DNA from: Methanobacteriota archaeon
GTDB lineage: Archaea; Halobacteriota; Methanocellia; Methanocellales; Methanocellaceae
NCBI GenBank assembly: GCA_023436075.1
Contig: JAEZKS010000224.1
Location: 1 to 7,947 of the forward strand
Reading direction: 5' to 3'
DNA length: 7,947 bases
The translations under genes and the position numbers were made by a program. Positions within the stretch are counted from its first letter, which is position 1, and each line of letters starts with the position of its first letter. This document shows, piece by piece, positions 1-4,299 of the stretch. Under the pieces are notes generated by a model. It was not told the origin of the DNA, did not search any database, and saw only the letters and a program-made list of their open reading frames with translations.

Positions 1-118
1 CCCACGAGCTCTCCAGCCCGAACGTGCAGGTGACCAGCTCCACATCGAAGAACGGTTCGAGCAGTATCGCGGCCAGCGAACTATCTTTGCCGCCGCTGTA
101 CAGCACGTGTACCTTCAT
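1..118 (-). CDS. PP-loop ATP pyrophosphatase family protein, N-terminal fragment
   Basis: Only the first 39 codons lie in the window and the gene continues past base 1. The protein opens MKVHVLYSGGKDSSLAAILL, and SGGKDSS is the pyrophosphate-binding PP-loop of the adenine nucleotide alpha-hydrolase superfamily (tRNA-modifying and amidating ATPases). The ATG at 118-116 overlaps the stop of the PDCD5 gene as ATGA, so translation is probably coupled. In many archaea a predicted PP-loop ATPase sits between the S19e/PDCD5 pair and the L39e/L31e/eIF6 genes, which fits this position. The substrate cannot be told from this fragment. The family call is secure; a tRNA-modification role is only inferred. 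Confidence 0.85.
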   Translation of the reverse strand, partial: MKVHVLYSGGKDSSLAAILLEPFFDVELVTCTFGLESSW

Positions 119-444
119 TTGCGGGTGATCCTGATGTCACGCTTCTTTGGCTGGATCTGTTCCAGTATCTGGACCAGCTGCCTGTCGTCTATCTGTTTTG
201 CGAGCCTTCCCGATGCCGCCAGCTGGATGAGCTGCGCTTCCACGCTCTCCACGAATTCCGGCCGCGTCATGCGGATGGTGTTAAGCCGCTCGCGGGCTTC
301 CGGAGTGAGTATCTGGCGGAGGATCATGGCCTTCTGCTGCTCGACCTGCTGCTGCTGTTGCACCCGGGCGATATCGTCCTGCTGTGCACGCTGCATTTCT
401 TCGAGCTTGCGCCTTCTGATCTCGTTGATTTCATCGCCGCTCAT
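115..444 (-). CDS. PDCD5/TFAR19 family DNA-binding protein
   Basis: This 109-aa protein has the size and layout of archaeal PDCD5-family (TFAR19) DNA-binding proteins. It has a charged N-terminal helix (INEIRRRKLEEMQ), a glutamine-rich stretch with five Gln at about residues 29-33, then the conserved core with ILTPEARERLNTIRMTRPE and a C-terminal QILEQIQPKKRDIRI segment ending in basic residues. The family forms a small three-helix bundle; the archaeal role is not well defined, though DNA binding is reported for family members. The ATG at 444 has GGAGTGG about 8 bases upstream. It lies 51 bp after the rps19e stop and overlaps the next gene by ATGA, so it is the middle gene of an informational operon. 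Confidence 0.93.
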   Translation of the reverse strand: MSGDEINEIRRRKLEEMQRAQQDDIARVQQQQQVEQQKAMILRQILTPEARERLNTIRMTRPEFVESVEAQLIQLAASGRLAKQIDDRQLVQILEQIQPKKRDIRITRK

Positions 445-495
445 AATTTTCCACTCCAGTTATTGTGTCTCAGTTGTTTAAATGGCCTTGCCATC

Positions 496-927
496 TCACG
501 CCTGTGCTTTCTGCTCGTTGACCATTTCGGTCGCGACTTTGTCCAGGAACGACATGCCCGCCGGGGTGACCACGCGGCCTTCCTTGACGGACTTGACGTA
601 GCCGGCCTTCTCGAGCTGCTGCAGGGAGTTCCTGATGATCGCGCCGCTGCCGCGTTCGTGCCTGTCCGGGCGTACGCCCCTGTTCCTTCTGCCGCCATAC
701 AGCGACCTGAGCCGCTGGACGCCCACGGGGCCGTCGATGTATATCCTCCGCAGTACGGAGGCACATCTCGTGTACCACCAGTCGGGCTGTGCGGGCGGCA
801 GCTGCCTGTGCACGCCGGTCTTGACGTCGCCTGCCCACTCGGGCGGCGTGATCTTGCCGGACTCCTTCAATTTCTGTGCCGCCTTGTTGATGAGCAACGT
901 GGCCGGCACGTCATATACTACTGCCAA
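496..927 (-). CDS. rps19e: Small ribosomal subunit protein eS19
   Basis: This 143-aa protein is the archaeal/eukaryotic-type ribosomal protein S19e, a component of the 30S subunit head. Visible landmarks are the N-terminal YDVPATLLINKAAQKLKE, the WW at residues 50-51 (PDWWYTRCASVLRRIY), the basic turn YGGRRNRGVRPDRH at about 77-90 and the family signature GSGAIIRNSLQQLEKAGYV at about 93-111. The start is TTG at 927-925, preceded by a strong AAGGAGG (940-934) 6-7 bases upstream, and it gives the usual MxVYDVPA beginning. The non-ATG start may lower initiation. It is the first gene of the operon with PDCD5 and the PP-loop protein. The upstream leader carries unusual palindromes described separately. 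Confidence 0.96.
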   Translation of the reverse strand: MAVVYDVPATLLINKAAQKLKESGKITPPEWAGDVKTGVHRQLPPAQPDWWYTRCASVLRRIYIDGPVGVQRLRSLYGGRRNRGVRPDRHERGSGAIIRNSLQQLEKAGYVKSVKEGRVVTPAGMSFLDKVATEMVNEQKAQA

Positions 928-955
928 CTGATTCCTCCTTGTAGGAAAGTATTTT

Positions 956-1027
956 CTAATCGATTGATTAGCTTAATCGATAGATTTGCATTATCAATGT
1001 CTGATCGATAGATTAGCCTAATCGATA
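956..1027. repeat. GATTAG/CTAATC palindrome cluster in the rps19e leader
   Basis: Two near-identical 17-mers, GATTAGCTTAATCGATA (966-982) and GATTAGCCTAATCGATA (1011-1027), differ by one base and start 45 bp apart. The second contains the palindrome GATTAG-C-CTAATC (1011-1023). The first overlaps another perfect inverted repeat, CTAATC-GATT-GATTAG (956-971). The ATCGAT word recurs around them. The cluster lies between the likely promoter and the ribosome-binding site, so it can act as a DNA operator or as hairpins in the mRNA leader. Confidence 0.75.
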
Positions 1028-1060
1028 AGGCTCGATAATCCAGCACATTTGATGGGTTGT

Positions 1061-1086
1061 ATATACTTATAGTTTTTCATTTTAAA
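1061..1086 (-). promoter_or_regulatory. Candidate TATA boxes of the rps19e operon
   Basis: Reading the minus strand, AAAACTATAAGTATATAC lies at about 1078-1061, with TTTTAAAA just before it. Both ACTATAAG and GTATATAC fit an archaeal TATA box. A start point about 25 bases downstream would fall near 1040, giving a leader of roughly 110 nt before the TTG, which is long for an archaeal r-protein gene. No TATA match as good lies closer to the gene. The start point itself is inferred. Confidence 0.55.
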
Positions 1087-1237
1087 ACTGGCGAAGGCCG
1101 AGGCAGACAGTAAACGATAGCGGGCGTCACGGGGGCGGCTTCTGGCGCCAGCCCGGGAAACGTCTGCCGGTCATAAACGTGAGACTCCTTCTGGTCGGTC
1201 GCACGTGGATGTCCGGACAATGGCCCGGTGGGCGCAG
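1087..1237. other. Spacer between kinase gene and rps19e promoter
   Basis: This GC-rich stretch follows the kinase stop and precedes the rps19e promoter. I see no convincing gene, no RNA gene and no hairpin followed by a T-tract on the minus strand. A 15-codon minus-strand frame starting near 1173 has AAGGAG about 10 bases upstream, but nothing else supports it. Confidence 0.5.
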
Positions 1238-2314
1238 CTACTTCTCTACGAATTCGATCCTGAACCGGGTTCCCCCGGAGCGGTCTATCTGCAGGCTTCC
1301 GCCGATATGTGCGGTGAGATCATGGACGAGCTGCATTCCGAGGGTGCCGGCATCAGCTGGATCATAGTCGTACGGCAGGCCAACGCCATTGTCGCTTACC
1401 GTCATCACGACAGTCCCGCCCGTCTTCACGAGCTCCACTGAAATTTCCCCTTTTTCTCGTCCCGTGAACGCATATTTGATGCAGTTAGTGATGAGCTCGT
1501 TAAGGATGAGACCGCAGGGAACTGCCATGTTCGCGTTCAGATATATCTTGCTTTTCGCCCGGACTCGCGTGGCGATCGTCTGCCGGACTGCATATGACAC
1601 CCACAGGTAGTCCAGCAGGCTATGAATGTAGGCCTCCAGGTCGATGTGGCCGAGGTCCATGGAGTTGTACATCAGTTCGTGTATCATCGCCATCGATTTG
1701 ACCCGGTCCTGGCATTCCCTGAATATCGCAAGGTCATGCCCGTCGGAGATGTATCCGGACTGGAGGTTGAGCAGGCTGCATATGATCTGCAGGTTGTTCT
1801 TGACCCGGTGGTGGATCTCTTTCAGGAGCACTTCCTTTTCGTTCAGCGATGCGATCAGCCGGTCATCAGCCAGCTTGTGTTCGGTGATGACTTCCTCCAC
1901 GTCTATGAAATGCGTGATTACTCCGCTCTCATCACGCAACGGAGAGACATGTGTCGATACCCAGTAGGATTCCCCGCTTTTCTTCAGGTTCTGGAGTTCG
2001 CCCTGCCACTCGCCCCCCGACTTGAGCACGGACATGATCTCGTCGATCCTCTCCTGCCCCACATGGCCGGTGGCCACCTGGTACATGTGCGTCCCGACGA
2101 TCTCGTCGCGCCTGTACCCGGATGCTTTCAAGAACTTCGGGTTTACGTACTCGATGATCCCGGTCGCATCGGAAATGATGACTATGCTCGGGCTCTGCTC
2201 GACGGCAGCCTGCATCTTCTTCAGCATACACGAAAGGATGGTGGAGTCGCAATTCATGCAATGATCGTACGACACCGGGCCGTTTTTCGCGTCATCTCTG
2301 TTCGATTCCGCCAT
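1238..2314 (-). CDS. Soluble PAS sensor histidine kinase (HisKA_2/HATPase_c)
   Basis: This 358-aa cytoplasmic sensor kinase has no predicted membrane segment. Residues about 34-145 form a PAS domain (SPSIVIISDATGIIEYVNPK; later GYRRDEIVG and GEWQGELQNLKKSGESYWVS). A HisKA_2 dimerisation/phosphoacceptor domain follows, with EIHHRVKNNLQII at 166-178; H169 is the likely phosphorylated His. The HATPase_c domain shows the N box LNELITNCIKYAF (271-283), the G1 box DNGVGLP (308-314) and GTLGMQLV (323-330). Before the PAS lies a Cys cluster, HCMNC plus C29 (C19, C22, C29), which could bind metal or a cofactor. The ATG at 2314 has GGAAAGG upstream; a start at 2392 would add 26 residues of non-PAS, Arg-rich sequence without a ribosome-binding site. 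No response regulator lies nearby. Confidence 0.9.
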   Translation of the reverse strand: MAESNRDDAKNGPVSYDHCMNCDSTILSCMLKKMQAAVEQSPSIVIISDATGIIEYVNPKFLKASGYRRDEIVGTHMYQVATGHVGQERIDEIMSVLKSGGEWQGELQNLKKSGESYWVSTHVSPLRDESGVITHFIDVEEVITEHKLADDRLIASLNEKEVLLKEIHHRVKNNLQIICSLLNLQSGYISDGHDLAIFRECQDRVKSMAMIHELMYNSMDLGHIDLEAYIHSLLDYLWVSYAVRQTIATRVRAKSKIYLNANMAVPCGLILNELITNCIKYAFTGREKGEISVELVKTGGTVVMTVSDNGVGLPYDYDPADAGTLGMQLVHDLTAHIGGSLQIDRSGGTRFRIEFVEK

Positions 2315-2422
2315 AGTAATAAGACCTTTCCTGCGCCAGCGGCCGACCGGACGGTCGAAGCGGCTGGCTCTGCAGGAATATTGAGGTGGCATGGTCGCGA
2401 TAATCGCTTCCTGCGGACATGA

Positions 2423-2496
2423 GAATGCAGGTAGGGAGTAATAACGACTACCCGAAATATACTAGGGATACCAGAAAAGAGCCTAGAAAAGTTCGG
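2423..2496 (-). repeat. 74-bp dispersed element, copy E (upstream of kinase gene)
   Basis: On the plus strand the copy begins GAATGCAGGTAGGGAGTAAT, followed by AAC, then ACTACCCGAAA, AGGGATACC and the ending CCTAG-N5-TTCGG. It matches the four other copies in order and spacing, with 36 bases between ATAAC and CCTAG. It is the most diverged copy: the last block has lost the TAGG that pairs with CCTA. It lies 108 bp upstream of the kinase start on the minus strand, where its rc includes TAGTATATTT, a possible TATA box for that gene. Strand is assigned by the neighbouring genes and is uncertain. Confidence 0.7.
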
Positions 2497-2631
2497 TATG
2501 GCCTATCTATCGGTGTTCGTGCCCTCATGCAATTGAGAACGGGAATCATATCGCCGGATCGTCTTAATTCTTTTCTGAGCCGGCGGACGATTGTTCGCTG
2601 CCGAACTTTAACGTCTTTATCGCAGATCGAT

Positions 2632-2709
2632 ATGAAGTGTCGTTTTATCGCTGTAGTTGTTTCCCGTGCTATTCGTTTCATCATTACGATGCCGCTTCGA
2701 TAAACTATT
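2632..2709 (-). pseudogene. Decayed duplicate of the Cys-rich peptide gene and its leader
   Basis: Read on the minus strand, this stretch aligns with the leader and first codons of the intact peptide gene at 4166-4038. It shares CGGCATCG near the leader hairpin and GGGAAACAACT at the N-terminus. The ribosome-binding site is lost, the start codon is ACG instead of ATG, the first Cys codon TGT is TAC, and the frame reaches TAA after 17 codons. Together with element copy A (2710-2783) it forms one duplicated block of about 145 bp matching 4141-4284. Confidence 0.6.
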
Positions 2710-2783
2710 CGATGCAGCTAGGTGGCGATAATTCCTGCCCGAAAAATTTTCAATCCTGTTCCTGGTAACCTGGTAAATATAGG
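2710..2783 (-). repeat. 74-bp dispersed element, copy A
   Basis: The first 23 plus-strand bases (2710-2732) match copy B at 22 of 23 positions. They are followed by CTGCCCGAAAAATTTTC and the final CCTGG-N5-ATAGG. Spacing from ATAAT to CCTGG is 36 bases, as in copies B and E. The homology with the copy B region continues leftward through a decayed peptide gene, so A and B are the ends of a larger duplication. Confidence 0.8.
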
Positions 2784-2794
2784 CTACCCTGTAC

Positions 2795-2914
2795 CTAGAT
2801 GAGACGTTGGTCTGACATCCAGCGTAGTACAATGACCATGTCAGGATAGTAACAGAAGAACAGAATCCTGTTATACCGGCGCCCGGAGGATTTGCCCTGG
2901 AAGTCTGGTAGCAT
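2795..2914 (-). CDS. Possible 39-aa small protein, weak
   Basis: An open frame of 39 codons begins ATG-CTA-CCA at 2914 and ends TAG at 2795, 11 bp before element copy A on the minus strand. The product is MLPDFQGKSSGRRYNRILFF followed by a hydrophobic/aromatic tail. There is no ribosome-binding site, and the frame runs through the strong hairpin at 2873-2926, so a non-coding reading is at least as likely. It is listed because stops also sit just upstream of copies B and D. Confidence 0.15.
   Translation of the reverse strand: MLPDFQGKSSGRRYNRILFFCYYPDMVIVLRWMSDQRLI
2842..2873. other. Two mutually exclusive short hairpins
   Basis: CAGGAT (2842-2847) can pair with ATCCTG (2865-2870), or TAACAG (2850-2855) can pair with CTGTTA (2868-2873). 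Both use bases 2868-2870, so they exclude each other. They sit immediately next to the long hairpin at 2873-2926. There is no T-tract after them on either strand. Confidence 0.4.
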
Positions 2915-2926
2915 AGGCGCCGGTAT
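2873..2926. other. Strong 11-bp inverted repeat
   Basis: ATACCGGCGCC (2873-2883) is the exact reverse complement of GGCGCCGGTAT (2916-2926), with a 32-base loop. It is the most stable stem in this gene-poor tract. Neither side continues into a T-run, so it is not a typical terminator. A structured small RNA, a protein-binding site or a relic of mobile DNA are all possible. Confidence 0.6.
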
Positions 2927-2964
2927 TAACGGATATAAGAGGTGCTAACGTCTTACAATATCCT

Positions 2965-3037
2965 TAATGCGCTTAGGTAGTAATAACAGGCCCCCAAAAG
3001 ATTTTCGGCGGGATATACCGGCCCTAACAATGCTAGG
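2965..3037 (-). repeat. 74-bp dispersed element, copy D (73 bp)
   Basis: The plus strand begins TAATGCGCTTAGGTAGTAAT then AAC, followed by GGCCCCCAAAAGATTTTC, GGGATATACC and CCTAA-N5-CTAGG. The 5' word TTAGG (2973-2977) pairs exactly with CCTAA (3023-3027), whereas copy B has CTAGG/CCTAG. This is a compensatory difference. It ends 15 bp from the stop of the small open frame at 3053. Confidence 0.75.
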
Positions 3038-3052
3038 ATAAGGAGATTCACC

Positions 3053-3226
3053 CTATTTCAGGACCATAGGTCGTTTTCCGGGCAATTCTGAAGCCTTCTG
3101 TCTCGATTGCGAAAGTAAGCGAATGGCCTGAAGGCATGTAATGAGGTGTTCGTAGAACGTTGTCGTCCTGCTATTTGTCATCATCTCGTACCTGACCATG
3201 ACACGGGCAGACGTCATCCATCCCAT
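3053..3226 (-). CDS. Possible 57-aa small protein, unknown
   Basis: An open frame of 57 codons starts ATG at 3226, 9 bases after the stop of the 124-aa gene, and ends TAG at 3053, 15 bp before element copy D. The product starts MGWMTSARVMVRYEMMTNSR and has a basic C-terminus. No clear ribosome-binding site precedes it. A competing 22-codon frame overlaps the upstream stop as ATGA at 3239 and encodes CPCH. I recognise neither, and neither may be real. Confidence 0.25.
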   Translation of the reverse strand: MGWMTSARVMVRYEMMTNSRTTTFYEHLITCLQAIRLLSQSRQKASELPGKRPMVLK

Positions 3227-3235
3227 GACGGCCGT

Positions 3236-3610
3236 TCATAAGAGATCAGTATATCCTGTCGAGGGTACGAGCTTAGTGTTGCCGCGCGGACGGTAGAGCG
3301 CCGGCCTGGCATTGTTGCGCAGGGGCATTTCGAGCGTTTTTCTGACGTTCGTCTTCGAAGCTTCGATGTCTCCCCACAATGCCGCTTCTCCGTTTATGGC
3401 CCCGTTCATGGCCCGCCGGAGCGCTGCGAGAGCGTTCAGGAGCTCGATGCAGTCATTCACGCTGATGTCTTCTCTGTCCGTACGCGAATAGGCCCCGTCA
3501 AGCAACGAGTCCAGCTCGTCCCGACTGTCGTCTCTTCTGAATTTGTGGAGCAGCCTGCGGGTGCTCCTGACGCTCAATGCCAGTTCCTTTCTGTATTCTT
3601 CCTCTGTCAT
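3236..3610 (-). CDS. Hypothetical protein, 124 aa
   Basis: I do not recognise this protein. It is soluble and largely helical-looking: an acidic/basic N-terminus MTEEEYRKELALSVRSTRRL, a middle DELDSLLDGAY and DCIELLNALAALRRAMNGAI, and a basic, proline-containing tail ending GYTDLL. Codon choice (CTG, GAC, GAG, AGG, ATC) matches the neighbouring real genes, which supports coding. I prefer the ATG at 3610, with GAGGG 8 bases upstream, over the GTG at 3616, which would leave only 2 bases. Its ribosome-binding site begins only a few bases after element copy F, so F probably carries its promoter or leader. Confidence 0.65.
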   Translation of the reverse strand: MTEEEYRKELALSVRSTRRLLHKFRRDDSRDELDSLLDGAYSRTDREDISVNDCIELLNALAALRRAMNGAINGEAALWGDIEASKTNVRKTLEMPLRNNARPALYRPRGNTKLVPSTGYTDLL

Positions 3611-3628
3611 TTTCACATCCCTCTCTTA

Positions 3629-3701
3629 GAATAAGCTTAGGTAGCCATAACGAGTGTCCAAAATTTTTTAGCATGCTCGCATAATTCCTAGCGATTTTAG
3701 G
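3629..3701 (-). repeat. 74-bp dispersed element, copy F (73 bp)
   Basis: The plus strand begins GAATAAGCTTAGGTAGCCAT then AAC, followed by GTGTCCAAAATTTTTTAGC and the final CCTAG-N5-TTAGG. Spacing from ATAAC to CCTAG is 35 bases, as in copy D. It lies 18 bp upstream of the 124-aa gene on the minus strand. An open frame coming from 3842 runs into it, which suggests the element interrupts or borders an older gene. Confidence 0.72.
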
Positions 3702-3842
3702 ACGATCGACCTGGCCTGGATCTGTCGCCTCTGCCGATGCACTTTTGCCGGCAATGATGTTCATCAGCTCTCTGAACTGATCGAGGCGTGCCGGAAACAA
3801 CATACTATACCAAGTAAAGAGCAGTTTCATGGCGTCTGCCAT
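3702..3842 (-). pseudogene. Possible truncated gene running into element copy F
   Basis: A minus-strand frame opens at ATG 3842 (or 3830) with MADAMKLLFTWYSMLFPARL, then a helical FRELMNIIAGKSASAEAT. It stays open through element F and 119 bp into the 124-aa gene in another frame. The first 47 codons have acceptable composition but no convincing ribosome-binding site; the rest is element sequence read in frame. I read it as a gene start truncated by element F, or as a chance frame. The product is unrecognised. Confidence 0.25.
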
Positions 3843-3861
3843 TGCATAATTCCGTATATCG

Positions 3862-3886
3862 AAACAAGCGTCGTTTTATCGCTGCG
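3862..3886 (-). repeat. Partial third copy of the duplicated peptide-gene block
   Basis: GTCGTTTTATCGCTG (3871-3885) is identical to 2639-2653 inside the decayed duplicate, and the flanking minus-strand bases after it (ACGACGCTT, TCGAT) also correspond. No ribosome-binding site, start codon or Cys codons survive. It looks like a short relic of the same block. Confidence 0.4.
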
Positions 3887-3963
3887 GCTAGGGCCCCTGG
3901 CTTCGCGACGCGGTAAAACAGTTGCGGTGTCGACGTCGTGGCGCACAGGAGCCCCGGAGGCGG

Positions 3964-3992
3964 CGCAGCGTTTACCGCTGCGGCAGCGTTTA
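3964..3992. repeat. Nested palindrome and direct repeat
   Basis: CGCAGCG (3964-3970) and CGCTGCG (3976-3982) form a 7-bp stem with a 5-base loop. GCAGCGTTTA occurs twice (3965-3974 shifted by one base, and 3983-3992), so a second pairing of the middle arm with the downstream GCAGCG is possible. It lies about 45 bp past the stop of the Cys-rich peptide gene but lacks a T-tract, so I do not call it a terminator. Confidence 0.4.
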
Positions 3993-4037
3993 TTGGAGTG
4001 TACTATGCCTATAAGTGGCTTAGCTAAAGTTCATGGA

Positions 4038-4166
4038 TCAGGAGGCATTTTCTACGTATCGAGCCTCCTCGTCTGCCGGATTCAGCGCGGATGGCTTCGC
4101 CTTCAGCGCGCACTTGCATCCCGGCTTACCATAGTTTTCGCATTTTTCGCTACAGTTGTTTCCCAT
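4038..4166 (-). CDS. Small Cys-rich peptide, 42 aa, possible metal binder
   Basis: A 42-codon gene reads MGNNCSEKCENYGKPGCKCA and continues with a polar, acidic tail (NPADEEARYVENAS). Four Cys lie within 15 residues as C5-x3-C9-x7-C17-x-C19, a spacing able to bind one metal ion or an iron-sulfur cluster; there is no His. The ATG at 4166 has GAGAGGAT directly upstream (GAGG 5 bases from ATG), the best ribosome-binding site in this tract, and a leader hairpin just before it. The gene lies between the MntR-like regulator and element copy F, with element copy B 45 bp upstream. I know no named family for it; a metallothionein-like or rubredoxin-knuckle-like role is only inference. A decayed duplicate exists at 2632-2709. 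Confidence 0.6.
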   Translation of the reverse strand: MGNNCSEKCENYGKPGCKCALKAKPSALNPADEEARYVENAS

Positions 4167-4179
4167 GTTATCCTCTCCA

Positions 4180-4195
4180 CGGCATTGCGATGCCG
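4180..4195 (-). promoter_or_regulatory. Leader hairpin before the Cys-rich peptide
   Basis: On the minus strand CGGCAT-CGCA-ATGCCG forms a perfect 6-bp stem with a 4-base loop, ending 4 bases before the GGAGAGG ribosome-binding site. It could affect access to the start. In the decayed duplicate only the inner 3 bp of the stem remain. Confidence 0.45.
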
Positions 4196-4210
4196 CTTCG
4201 ACAAACTATC

Positions 4211-4284
4211 CGATGCAGCTAGGTGGCAATAATTTCTGCCCGAACGATCTTCAGGCGAAAAAGGGATACCCTAGAAATGTTAGG
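4211..4284 (-). repeat. 74-bp dispersed element, copy B (best preserved)
   Basis: The plus strand begins CGATGCAGCTAGGTGGCAAT then AAT, followed by CTGCCCGAACGATCTTC, AGGGATACC and CCTAG-N5-TTAGG. CTAGG (4219-4223) pairs with CCTAG (4270-4274), which can alternatively pair with TTAGG (4280-4284). It ends 15 bp from the stop of the MntR-like gene and lies 45 bp upstream of the Cys-rich peptide start. The last block, TTAGGATGAACC (4280-4291), resembles the DtxR-type boxes in the feo promoter. Confidence 0.8.
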
Positions 4285-4299
4285 ATGAACCAGGCAAGC

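Noticed and set aside
1129..1176. 15-codon frame with AAGGAG upstream, a possible leader peptide before rps19e.
   Set aside because: It lies upstream of the likely rps19e promoter and has nothing but a short ribosome-binding-like word.
2419..2703. Plus-strand open frame of 94 codons across copy E and the decayed block.
   Set aside because: It reads through a repeat element and has Arg/Ile-rich shadow-like composition, with no ribosome-binding site.
2448..2832. Minus-strand open frames of 78 and 71 codons.
   Set aside because: Both pass through the duplicated block or element copies and show no coding bias; the second only preserves part of the decayed peptide frame.
3964..3992. Terminator after the Cys-rich peptide gene.
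   Set aside because: The stem is good but no T-tract follows on the minus strand.
3927..4232. Plus-strand open frame of 101 codons (also an inner ATG at 4004 with GGAGTG upstream).
   Set aside because: It is antisense to the Cys-rich peptide gene, runs into element copy B, and has a composition typical of a shadow frame.
2423..4284. CRISPR array.
   Set aside because: Copies are 73-74 bp, diverged, and start 250-670 bp apart; spacers are not uniform and no cas genes are present.
2423..4284. Integron attC sites.
   Set aside because: The conserved GTTRRRY/RYYYAAC core pair is absent from the aligned copies and no integrase is in the window; only the array-like layout is kept as a hypothesis.
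2423..4284. Insertion sequence or MITE.
   Set aside because: No terminal inverted repeats bounding the copies, no target-site duplications that I can see, and no transposase.
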